DNA of 64,000 bases, taken from NCBI GenBank assembly GCA_934546985.1, contig CAKTEE010000008.1, positions 13,095 through 77,094 of the forward strand, read 5' to 3'. Below are positions 51,008-58,818 of the stretch, piece after piece. Position 1 is the first letter of the stretch. Each line of letters opens with the position of its first letter. The notes under the pieces are model-generated. The model made no database searches. It was not told where the DNA came from and was given only the letters and a program-made list of their open reading frames with translations. Made by a program: the position numbers and the translations under genes. The stretch is from an uncultured Eubacteriales bacterium (GTDB taxonomy: Bacteria; Bacillota; Clostridia; Oscillospirales; Acutalibacteraceae).

Positions 51008-51250
51008 TTAACTTTTATCTTCATGTTCATCCGTCCCTTGTTCATTATTATTGTCCGGTATTTCTTCACACCCCCATATATCCCAGATATTCACCTCTAA
51101 TCCACGGGCAATAGTACACATGGTTGACAGCGTCGGGTCTGCTTTTCCGTTTTCTACTCGCGATAAATGCGTTTTGCTTATACCGCATATTTTTTCAAGC
51201 CCACGCAATGATAAATTTTTTTCATACCTTATTTGCTTCATCTTATTCAT
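51008..51250 (-). CDS. XRE helix-turn-helix regulator
   Basis: 80 residues: MKQIRYEKNLSLRGLEKICGISKTHLSRVENGKADPTLSTMCTIARGLEVNIWDIW, followed by a polar acidic tail. GGTGATGG before ATG 51250. The frame extension to 51325 adds no HTH-like sequence. Upstream 51290-51380 holds inverted repeats (CACATA ... TATGTG and ACAAAATTT ... AAATTTTGT), likely operators. Confidence 0.75.
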   Translation of the reverse strand: MNKMKQIRYEKNLSLRGLEKICGISKTHLSRVENGKADPTLSTMCTIARGLEVNIWDIWGCEEIPDNNNEQGTDEHEDKS

Positions 51251-51399
51251 AATTCCATCACCGACGTTATAATTTGCAAACGGCATGAAAATTATGCATC
51301 CTGCTTTATGGGTATATAATAACACATATCCTGTCCCCTATGTGTGGACAATGGAACAAAATTTTCCCAACAAATTTTGTGTGATTTTACCAAACTGTT

Positions 51400-51500
51400 T
51401 TAGGGTATAAAAATAAGAGGAATTGTGAGTGCTTATAAAATTCCTCTGGCATCTTTTGCTTTTATTTTTCAAGTCGAATCGTGTCGTTTTTTAGTCCCTC
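51400..51500 (-). ncRNA. Candidate short minus-strand RNA
   Basis: A hairpin AGAGGAATT 51416-51424 with AATTCCTCT 51439-51447 is followed on minus by TTATTTTTAT, a good terminator, but no gene precedes it. The 45-bp repeat copy R (51497-51541) directly upstream could be its promoter. The region 51326-51755 otherwise holds only operators. Confidence 0.35.
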
Positions 51501-51541
51501 CATAATATAATGATTTTACGAACTTAAAAAGTAACGCTTTT
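51497..51541. repeat. Copy R of the 45-bp dispersed repeat
   Basis: 39/45 identity to 6374-6418, same orientation, ungapped. Contains TATAATATAATG-like and AAAAAGTAACGCTTTT boxes. Confidence 0.6.
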
Positions 51542-51684
51542 TTTGACAAATTTTTTCATTTTTAGAACTTTGTGTCTTTACACAAAAATCACGTGGATAA
51601 GCTCGGAAACCACACATTGATATGTTTTATTCTCATTGTATACAGTGGTTTATTATTACGTAAAATATAAGTATCTTTAAAATT

Positions 51685-51728
51685 ATAGCATATTTGCTAT
51701 TGCTATATTATAGCGAACATGCTATAAT
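51685..51728 (+). promoter_or_regulatory. Operator/promoter of the DUF4160 module
   Basis: TTGCTA 51700-51705, 17 bp, TATAAT 51723-51728. Overlapping dyads: ATAGCA-TATT-TGCTAT 51685-51700, GCTATATTATAGC 51702-51714 and TAGC-N6-GCTA 51711-51724. Confidence 0.72.
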
Positions 51729-51755
51729 ATGATTACAACGAAGGAGATGAACGAA

Positions 51756-52022
51756 ATGCCAGAACTTTGTAGATTTTTTAATATTGTTATCAAAATGATT
51801 TTTAGCGACAACGACCAACACCACAAGCCGCATTTTCACGTGTATTATGCTGAATATGAGGCTTCTGTAGGTGTTGATGGTGAATTGTTAGCCGGAAGCC
51901 TGCCAGTAAAACAATTAAAGCTTGTACAAGCTTGGGCGGCAATCCATGAAGATGAATTGTATGCCGCTTGGAATAATGCAGTTAGAAATATCCCATTCGG
52001 CAAGATTGAGCCTTTAAGATAA
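51756..52022 (+). CDS. DUF4160 protein (putative toxin-antitoxin module)
   Basis: 88 residues: MPELCRFFNIVIKMIFSDND, HHKPHFHVYYAEYEASVGVDGELLAGSLPVKQLKLVQAWAAIHEDELYAAW, the DUF4160 (PF13711) signature including PHFH. AAGGAGATGA precedes ATG 51756. Followed by DUF2442 and an HTH gene, a conserved trio predicted to be a toxin-antitoxin-like unit. Confidence 0.85.
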   Translation: MPELCRFFNIVIKMIFSDNDQHHKPHFHVYYAEYEASVGVDGELLAGSLPVKQLKLVQAWAAIHEDELYAAWNNAVRNIPFGKIEPLR

Positions 52023-52034
52023 GGAGGGAAACAT

Positions 52035-52334
52035 ATGTATATTAAAAATGGAATTGCATACGCCGGAGAGCAAAAGCAGCCCTTAAAGATAAGCGGCGTA
52101 CGCCCTCTCGAAGACTATAAATTATGGGTAAGGTTCAACAATGGAGAAGTAAAAGTTTTTGATTTTTATCCTGAACTGGACTCTCCCGCTTTTTCCCCGT
52201 TAAAGGATAAAGATGTTTTTAATTCTGTTTATATCGATTATGGGGTTACTGTTTGGAATGATGGCAATATAGATATTGCTCCAGAATACCTTTATAAAAA
52301 CGGTATCTCTGTAGGGGGTGTGCTTCATGCCTGA
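52035..52334 (+). CDS. DUF2442 protein
   Basis: 99 residues with ISGVRPLEDYKLWVRFNNGEVKVFDFYP and YIDYGVTVWNDGNIDIAPEYLYKNG, the DUF2442 (PF10387) pattern. AAGGAGG before ATG. It overlaps the HTH gene by 8 bp. Confidence 0.85.
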   Translation: MYIKNGIAYAGEQKQPLKISGVRPLEDYKLWVRFNNGEVKVFDFYPELDSPAFSPLKDKDVFNSVYIDYGVTVWNDGNIDIAPEYLYKNGISVGGVLHA

Positions 52335-52536
52335 AAATTGTGCAAATATTATTGATTTGCTAATAGAACAGCGACACCGCAAAGGAATGACGCAAAAAGA
52401 TTTAGCTAAAGCCGCGTGCCTTACACAGTCCGTTATAGCCCGCCTTGAAAGTAAAAAAGCTACTCCGCAGCTTGACACTTTATTAAAAGTCGTTGCCGCT
52501 CTTGGATGCGCTTTAGAAGTAGTTCCAAATCATTAA
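52327..52536 (+). CDS. XRE-type antitoxin-like protein
   Basis: 69 residues: IIDLLIEQRHRKGMTQKDLAKAACLTQSVIARLESKKATPQLDTLLKVVAALGCALEVVP. GGGGGTG precedes ATG 52327. It probably represses the module through the TAGC dyads upstream. Confidence 0.82.
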   Translation: MPENCANIIDLLIEQRHRKGMTQKDLAKAACLTQSVIARLESKKATPQLDTLLKVVAALGCALEVVPNH

Positions 52537-52589
52537 CCAAAAGTTATTCCCTTCACGAGGAACATGGATAGAAAGCGAGGTGGAGTGTT

Positions 52590-54005
52590 ATGAAAACGGC
52601 GGCCGCATATATCAGGGTATCGACAGAAGAACAAACCGAACTATCTCCTGACAGCCAACTCAAGCAATTAAGAGAATATGCCAAAGCACATGATATGATT
52701 CTTCCGGACGAATTTGTATTTCAGGACGATGGCATCAGCGGTCGAACTACCGTTAAACGGCCGGCATTTAATAAAATGATTGGAACTGCTAAATTAAAGC
52801 CGAAGCCTTTTGATGTGATATTGCTTTGGAAATTCAGCCGATTCGCCAGAAACCGTGAAGACAGCATTGTATATAAATCAATGCTGCGCAAACAATTAGG
52901 TATTGAAGTCATTTCGATTTCAGAATCCATCGGCGATGATAAGATGTCCATCCTCATTGAGGCAATGATTGAAGCAATGGATGAATACTACAGCCTAAAT
53001 TTATCCGAAGAAGTGAAAAGAGGCATGACGGAAAAAGTAAACCGCGGTCTTCCGGTCACTGTCGCCCCTTTCGGCTATGATTTAAAAGATAAACAGTTCT
53101 ATCCGAACCCTGTAAACGCACCTCTCGTAGAGTCGATATTTTCAAGCTACGCAGCGGGAGCTTCTGTTACCGCCATTGTCCGCAAAATGAATGCACTTGG
53201 CAGCAGAACAAACCGAGGAAATCTCTGGGAAGTACGAACAATAAAATATATTTTAAACAATCCTGTTTATATCGGAAAAATCAGATGGAATCCAAATGGA
53301 ATTACTGGCCAGAATTACAATGATGAAAATATAATGATTGTAGATGGTCATCATCAGCCAATTATCTCACAGGAGCTATGGAAAGCCGTTCAAGATAGAA
53401 TTGACTATGACAAAAGCATTTATCGAAAACGCGCGAAAACAAATACACAGAAAGACGCATGGGCACTGAGAAGTATGCTAAAATGCTCTGCGTGCGGCGG
53501 CACCATAACAAGAGCCACTAAAGACGCGGTGCAATGCTATAGATACAGTCACGGTCAATGTGAGCATTCGCATTATTCAACAATCCGTAAACTTGAACAT
53601 CTGCTCGCAGACATTCTCCACAAAATAGCCAACGGTGAAATAAACCCCTTATTTGCAGAAAGTAATTCCGTCAAAGAAGCTCCTGAAGATTCCGTGCAAC
53701 CGCTGATATTAGCTGAAGAACGAAAATTAAAGCGCGTCAAGACTGCATACGAGGCAGGAATTGACACGCTGGAAGAATATAGGGAAAACAAAGAAAAAAT
53801 CTTGAAAACGATTGAGGAATTAAAAAGAAGAAAATCTCAAACCAAAAAGAAAGTTATTGATTTGAAGAAGATAGAAGAACTGGCCAAATTACTTGAAGAT
53901 CCTAAGGTGCCAGATGAAGAAAAGAATCTTGCCTTGCGAAGTTCTATAAGCTATATCGTATTCAACCGCAACGGCTCCTCTACTGGTTTGAGCGTATTCT
54001 TTTAA
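52590..54005 (+). CDS. Large serine recombinase (integrase/excisionase)
   Basis: 471 residues. Resolvase catalytic domain with nucleophile Ser11 in AAAYIRVSTEEQ and SRFARNREDSI. The recombinase domain (VTVAPFGYDLKDKQFYPNP ... NRGNLWEVRTIKYILNNPVYIGKIRWN) runs ~165-270. The zinc ribbon LKCSACGGTI ... CYRYSHGQCEHS is at ~300-340, then a coiled coil (~365-440). Length and domains match phage integrases such as SpoIVCA and SPbeta SprA. GCGAGGTGGAG precedes ATG 52590. It ends 26 bp before the attR core, in the cotJC-restoring orientation. Excision should need a directionality factor, not identified here. Confidence 0.95.
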   Translation: MKTAAAYIRVSTEEQTELSPDSQLKQLREYAKAHDMILPDEFVFQDDGISGRTTVKRPAFNKMIGTAKLKPKPFDVILLWKFSRFARNREDSIVYKSMLRKQLGIEVISISESIGDDKMSILIEAMIEAMDEYYSLNLSEEVKRGMTEKVNRGLPVTVAPFGYDLKDKQFYPNPVNAPLVESIFSSYAAGASVTAIVRKMNALGSRTNRGNLWEVRTIKYILNNPVYIGKIRWNPNGITGQNYNDENIMIVDGHHQPIISQELWKAVQDRIDYDKSIYRKRAKTNTQKDAWALRSMLKCSACGGTITRATKDAVQCYRYSHGQCEHSHYSTIRKLEHLLADILHKIANGEINPLFAESNSVKEAPEDSVQPLILAEERKLKRVKTAYEAGIDTLEEYRENKEKILKTIEELKRRKSQTKKKVIDLKKIEELAKLLEDPKVPDEEKNLALRSSISYIVFNRNGSSTGLSVFF

Positions 54006-54013
54006 ATCTCACT

Positions 54014-54042
54014 ATCACTTAATGATATACGGAGGTCCAGAT
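54014..54042 (+). other. attR (right attachment site)
   Basis: Phage arm ATCACTTAATGATATAC 54014-54030, core GGAGG 54031-54035, bacterial arm TCCAGAT 54036-54042. With attL this rebuilds a 42-bp attP dyad (13 of 16 arm positions matching) and a 16-bp attB dyad, both centred on GG. Confidence 0.85.
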
Positions 54043-54555
54043 GGAGAACTCGCCGCCTCATTAAGATATTTATCCCAAAGGTTCTCTATGCCCTACAAAG
54101 AATTAAAAGGTCTGTTTACCGATATAGGTACAGAAGAATTAGCTCATCTGGAAATGATAGGCGCTATTGTACACCAATTGACACGTAACCTTTCAGATGA
54201 AGAAATTAAGAAAAGCGGATTTGACACATATTTTGTTGACCATACCGCAGGCGTTTATCCTACAGCTGCAAGCGGTTCACCCTTTACTGCCGCTTATATC
54301 CAAAGCACCGGCGATCTATTCGCTGACTTGCATGAAAACCTGGCGGCAGAACAAAAGGCAAGAAAAACTTATGATAATATCCTGAGACTGGTTGATGATC
54401 CTGATGTGCGTGATCCGATTAAATTTCTGAGAGAACGTGAGATTGTCCATTATCAGAGATTTGGTGAAGGGTTGCGACTGGCGACAGACAAATTAAATTC
54501 CAAAAACTTTTACGCTTTCAATCCAAGCTTTGATAAATGCAAGCCTGCAAAATAA
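54022..54555 (+). pseudogene. cotJC: cotJC 3' fragment (manganese catalase-like spore coat protein)
   Basis: From codon 6 of this frame (PDGELAASLRYLSQRFSMPYKELKGLFTDIG) the sequence is CotJC: EELAHLEMIGAIVHQL with the metal-ligand ExxH, DHTAGVYPTAASGSPFTAAY, EREIVHYQRFGEGLRL with a second ExxH. About 172 residues remain; the first five (MIYGG) derive from attR and restore QYGG when joined to the left piece. It has no ribosome site, so it is silent while the element is integrated. Confidence 0.95.
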
Positions 54556-54621
54556 AAATAGAATTATGAGATTCTGCTTATATACAGCATAACGATAAAA
54601 GACAAAACTGAATATAACTAA

Positions 54622-54662
54622 ATCCCCTTAGGGCAAAAAACGCCTCAAGGGGATATTTTTAA
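54622..54662 (+). terminator. Terminator of the cotJ operon
   Basis: ATCCCCTT 54622-54629 pairs with AAGGGGAT 54647-54654, then ATTTTT. This is the native 3' end of the operon. Confidence 0.8.
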
Positions 54663-54693
54663 TAAATAAAAACTATATATACAATAAAAAAAT

Positions 54694-55974
54694 CTAAATT
54701 TTTTCTTTTCGCAGGATTGCGCCTTTCGGAATTGGCATATCAGTCTGAAAACTAAACATCTGCATTGGATTCGGCGCTGTATCAACCAAGCATCCGTCAC
54801 TATTCTGCAAATCACGGACAATCACTTTATAAGGACGTACACCCGGCTGCAATACTTCCAGTTCATCTCCCTGAAAAAAGCGGTTTCTTTGCAAAACAGT
54901 CAAACGATGATTCTGATAACTTTGCGCTACGGCAACGATATCCCAACCACGGATATACCCTCCATTGTCATAATTCTGCCCGTTTTCCGGCCGTCCATAA
55001 TAAAATCCAGGTACATATGAACGATGGCTGACTTTATAAACCTCATCAATAATCCACTGTTCCGGCCGATAGTCACTGCTTGCTTTCTGAGCAAAACCAT
55101 CCAAAGCACAACGATAAGCATTGGTGACAACCGCTGTGTAATAAGCTGATTTTGCCCTGCCTTCAATTTTAAAACTGGTAATACCCGCTTCAACCAGTTC
55201 AGGAATATGTTCCAGCATACACATATCACTGGCATTTAAAATGTGGGAACCGGTATCCCCTTCAATAACCGGATAATATTCCCCCGGCCTTTTTTCTTCC
55301 ATTAAATAATATTTCCAGCGGCAAGGCTGAGAACAATCACCTCGATTGGAATCTCGTCCATTTAAATAACTGGAAAGAAGACATCTGCCTGAATATGATA
55401 CACACATCGCTCCGTGCACAAAACATTCAATTTCCAACTGTGGATTTGTTTTTTCCCGTATTTCCTTAATCTCTTTTAATGTCAATTCTCTTGCCAGCAC
55501 TACCCGTTTGGCTCCCATTTCATAAAAAGCATTTGCAGCGGCATAATTAACAATACCTGCCTGTGTAGAAACATGAATTTCTGTATCAGGGGCATATTTA
55601 CGCACTGTTTGAAAAACGCCTAAATCTGTAACAATAAAAGCATCAACGCTTGCACGGGCTGCCTCCCGGATAAAATCAGGCAAACTGTCAAGCTCGTCAT
55701 TACGAGGCAAGGTATTACATGTCAGATAGACCTTCACATTGCGCTCATGCGCATAATCAACCGCTTTTTTCAATTCTTCTCCTGTAAAATTAGCGGAAGA
55801 TGTTCTCATTCCATAAGACGAACCGCCTAAATAAACTGCATCTGCACCAAAGGATACTGCACTGATTAGCCGTTCCCAATCTCCGGCCGGAGAAAGCAAC
55901 TCAACAGAATGTATTTTTCTTTGCAGCTGTAAAGATTCTTCCTCTGTTATTTCATCAGCCTTCTGCAACTGCAT
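54694..55974 (-). CDS. U32 family peptidase / RlhA-type protein
   Basis: 426 residues. U32 (PF01136) motifs: ELLSPAGDWERLISAVSFGADAVYLGG, ECFVHGAMCVSYSGRCLLSSYLNGRDSNRGDCSQPCRW with Cys ligands, FKIEGRAKSAYYTAVVTNAYR. Members either degrade collagen-like proteins or hydroxylate rRNA (RlhA). ATG 55974 follows AGGAGGAAGC; it overlaps the mltG stop. First of a host operon running leftward toward cotJC. Confidence 0.9.
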   Translation of the reverse strand: MQLQKADEITEEESLQLQRKIHSVELLSPAGDWERLISAVSFGADAVYLGGSSYGMRTSSANFTGEELKKAVDYAHERNVKVYLTCNTLPRNDELDSLPDFIREAARASVDAFIVTDLGVFQTVRKYAPDTEIHVSTQAGIVNYAAANAFYEMGAKRVVLARELTLKEIKEIREKTNPQLEIECFVHGAMCVSYSGRCLLSSYLNGRDSNRGDCSQPCRWKYYLMEEKRPGEYYPVIEGDTGSHILNASDMCMLEHIPELVEAGITSFKIEGRAKSAYYTAVVTNAYRCALDGFAQKASSDYRPEQWIIDEVYKVSHRSYVPGFYYGRPENGQNYDNGGYIRGWDIVAVAQSYQNHRLTVLQRNRFFQGDELEVLQPGVRPYKVIVRDLQNSDGCLVDTAPNPMQMFSFQTDMPIPKGAILRKEKI

Positions 55975-57577
55975 TTGCTGCTTCCTCCTCAATCTTTTTG
56001 TTAACACGGTCAGCTGTCGCTATATTTGCTTCATGCTCTGCATTTGTACGTGCATAGTAATATTTATCGTTTTTATCTGTTACAAAATAATAATAATTTG
56101 TTTTTTCCGGATATAACGCCGCACGGATAGCTTCCAGTCCCGGTGAGCAAATCGGCCCCACAGGAAGCCCAACACATTTATAAGTATTATAAAGTTCCGC
56201 ATACTTATCTCGTTGTGATGCATCTGATAAATACGGAATAATATCATTCTCAACATACATAATGGTTGGGTCAGACTGCAAATTTGGATAAGTTTTTGAT
56301 TTATTTAAACGGTTATGGAATACAGAAGAAACTTTTCCCATTTCGTTCGGGTCGCTTGCCTCTTTCTGAATAATAGATGCCAATACGATAACCTCATCCA
56401 TTGTCATCTCCAATTCCTCAGCACGTTTCATTAAATCATTGCCAATTCTGTTCTGTGCATTTTTAAGAAAACGGTTAACTACACTCTGCGGCTTTTCACC
56501 AATATAAAATTCATAAGTATCCGGGAAAATATAGCCTTCTAACTTATAAAAACGTTCATCCTGAGGTATTGCGCCAATTAGTTTGTAATCATACTCGCCC
56601 TCATTAACTGCTTTTACAAAATCTTCAACGGAACAAACACCGGATTCCTGCAGCATTTTTGCAATATCCATTAAAGATTTGCCTTCTGCAAAAGTAAGGG
56701 TCACTGTTTGATTCTCTAAAACAGGATATTTCATAGTATTAACCATACCTTCATAGCCCATTTTTCCGTTTAATTCATATTCTCCTGCAATATAACCGGA
56801 ATATTTCTTTTCATTGCGATATTTAAAATTTGTAAAAATTTTAAAAAACAATTCTTGATCTATCAAACCATTTTTTTTCAAAATTTCAGCAATATCATCC
56901 GTAGTAGCATTTTGAGGGACAGTAACTGTTACTGCTGTTTCCGTTTTTACCAATCCAAGCAAATCATTTACACACGATATGAGATACCAAGATAAAGTAA
57001 CCGCACAAACGGCTACAATGGTTGCAAGAAAAAAGCCTTTTAAACAGCCGCCGCCTTTTTTATGTGCATTTTTTTTCTTCGGCCATTTATTATTGGGCAG
57101 TATTTCTTCATTTTGATAATTAGAGGGTTTTGGCGCTGTTTGGAGTGGAAAATATTCCGTTTTATCATGCGAAGCAGATATATCTACACCCGCTTCCCGT
57201 TCAATCGGACGATAACGGGTTGACAAGCTGTCTGAAACCATAAAATCTTTCGGTTTTTCCTGAGCTTCGCTCCTTTTAAGTTCCGGATGCATCCCCGAAT
57301 CAGAATAAATATCTCTTTCTTCTGTCTCAGGCATATCTGAAAGTATTTTTTCCGATTGACCGTTTAATTCCTGCTCATCTAAATGTAATGCAAAATTTTT
57401 GATTTTTTCTTTTCTCTGTTCACTTACAGAATGATTCTTCTCATCTCGCCCCATGCTCTTTTCTAATTTTTCAAAAACAGGCAAATCATTTGCTATACCA
57501 TGCTCCGAGTTACTGTTATTTCCGTCTTCTCTGTTTAATCCGTTAGGATCAAATTTTTGCACAAAATCATCTTTCAT
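55955..57577 (-). CDS. mltG: Endolytic murein transglycosylase MltG
   Basis: 540 residues. A disordered charged N-terminus of ~180 residues precedes one membrane helix (GCLKGFFLATIVAVCAVTLSWYLI) and the YceG/MltG domain: VTVPQNATTDDIAEILKKNGLI, LEGYIFPDTYEF, catalytic Glu in VLASIIQKEASDPNEM, SDPTIMY, YNTYKCVGLPVGPICSPG. It cuts nascent glycan strands during growth. ATG 57577 has AGGAGGAAATGGT before it. Confidence 0.93.
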   Translation of the reverse strand: MKDDFVQKFDPNGLNREDGNNSNSEHGIANDLPVFEKLEKSMGRDEKNHSVSEQRKEKIKNFALHLDEQELNGQSEKILSDMPETEERDIYSDSGMHPELKRSEAQEKPKDFMVSDSLSTRYRPIEREAGVDISASHDKTEYFPLQTAPKPSNYQNEEILPNNKWPKKKNAHKKGGGCLKGFFLATIVAVCAVTLSWYLISCVNDLLGLVKTETAVTVTVPQNATTDDIAEILKKNGLIDQELFFKIFTNFKYRNEKKYSGYIAGEYELNGKMGYEGMVNTMKYPVLENQTVTLTFAEGKSLMDIAKMLQESGVCSVEDFVKAVNEGEYDYKLIGAIPQDERFYKLEGYIFPDTYEFYIGEKPQSVVNRFLKNAQNRIGNDLMKRAEELEMTMDEVIVLASIIQKEASDPNEMGKVSSVFHNRLNKSKTYPNLQSDPTIMYVENDIIPYLSDASQRDKYAELYNTYKCVGLPVGPICSPGLEAIRAALYPEKTNYYYFVTDKNDKYYYARTNAEHEANIATADRVNKKIEEEAANAVAEG

Positions 57578-57650
57578 ACCATTTCCTCCTATAGACGGCC
57601 TGTCCATTATCCGCACCTCTAACAGCCTAAGACCGAATTACACTCAGTTA

Positions 57651-58250
57651 TCACTGTTTTTCCTCACACAAATAATAAATATTACGCTCTGTTACTAACA
57701 CCTCTGTTTTTCTGTCAAATAAATCAACAGGTAATAATGGTTTCAGGCAATCCTCATAACATAACCCAACAGACATCCCATGAAACACCGACAAAAAACG
57801 GTCATAATACCCTTTTCCATAACCAAGACGAAAGCCCTGCAAATCAAAACTTAGCCCCGGAACCAAACAAATACCGTGAGAATAATCTAAAACTTCTTCG
57901 CAATATTCCGGCCGCGGCTCAAGAATACCAAAATACCCTTTCTCTAATTGATTCATCGAAGTAATATAATAAAATTTCATCTCACCGGTATGATTGACAC
58001 ATCTGGGAACAGCCACGCGTTTACCTTCCTTTAAAGAATAATGGATTATACGGAAAGTGTCAACCTCAATATTTCCAGAAACATATGTAAATACCATATT
58101 CTCTGCTATTTTATCAAACAGCCTGCGCAAATTTTGATAGATTGCAGCATCTCTGCATTCTTTTTCTTCCCTCGAAATACTATTGCGCAAAGATTTCATT
58201 TGTGTCCGTAAAAGCTGTTTTTTATATTTGATTATAGCAGAATCTTTCAT
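57651..58250 (-). CDS. 5-formyltetrahydrofolate cyclo-ligase
   Basis: 199 residues. MTHFS (PF01812) motifs: N-terminal KKQLLRTQMKSLRNSIS, VPGLSFDLQGFRLGYGKGYYDRFL and GLCYEDCL. Converts 5-formyl-THF to methenyl-THF with ATP. Ends directly at the next gene (DJ-1) start with one base overlap. Confidence 0.93.
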   Translation of the reverse strand: MKDSAIIKYKKQLLRTQMKSLRNSISREEKECRDAAIYQNLRRLFDKIAENMVFTYVSGNIEVDTFRIIHYSLKEGKRVAVPRCVNHTGEMKFYYITSMNQLEKGYFGILEPRPEYCEEVLDYSHGICLVPGLSFDLQGFRLGYGKGYYDRFLSVFHGMSVGLCYEDCLKPLLPVDLFDRKTEVLVTERNIYYLCEEKQ

Positions 58251-58798
58251 TATATCCTCCGCTGAAGGGATTCTGAAACTTTACTCGGTTTCACATCATC
58301 ACCTGATATTTTTCTTGCAATCGCCAAAGCAAAATCAATTGCCGCTCCGGCACCTTTTGCTGTAATAATATTACCGTCTTCACATACAAAGGAATCTGAC
58401 AACTCTGCACCCAGTAATTGTTCTTCAAAACCGGGAAAACAAACCGCCTGTCTTCCCTGAAGTAATCCCTGATGCCCCAAAATAGACGGCGCTGCACAAA
58501 TTGCCGCAATTAATTTACGGTTTTCATTTGCATATTGAATCGCCCGCTGAACAACCGGCGACTTTTCCAAATTAAGCGTTCCGGGCATACCTCCCGGTAA
58601 AACAATCGCCTCCAAACTTTCATCTAACAAAAATTCCCGGTCAAGCATATCTGCTTTTACCTCAATATGATGGGAACCTGTAATATACTGAGACGTAATC
58701 CCAACAGTCGTTACTTGCAAATCACACCTGCGCAGCACATCAATCGTAGCAATCGCTTCAATTTCCTCAAACCCATGCGCTAAAAAAACATATATCAT
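58250..58798 (-). CDS. DJ-1/PfpI family protein
   Basis: 182 residues. DJ-1 hallmarks: AHGFEEIEAIATIDVLRRCDLQV, PGGMPGTLNLEKSP and the nucleophile Cys in LIAAICAAPSILG. Likely stress-response glyoxalase/deglycase-like or chaperone; the exact activity is uncertain. Confidence 0.9.
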   Translation of the reverse strand: MIYVFLAHGFEEIEAIATIDVLRRCDLQVTTVGITSQYITGSHHIEVKADMLDREFLLDESLEAIVLPGGMPGTLNLEKSPVVQRAIQYANENRKLIAAICAAPSILGHQGLLQGRQAVCFPGFEEQLLGAELSDSFVCEDGNIITAKGAGAAIDFALAIARKISGDDVKPSKVSESLQRRI

Positions 58799-58818
58799 AT
58801 CAATCGACTCCTGTTTGA

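Noticed and set aside
54022..54555. Treating this frame as an independent gene starting at ATG 54022
   Set aside because: It has no ribosome site, its first five codons come from the attachment site, and it exactly continues the CotJC frame cut at 5280.
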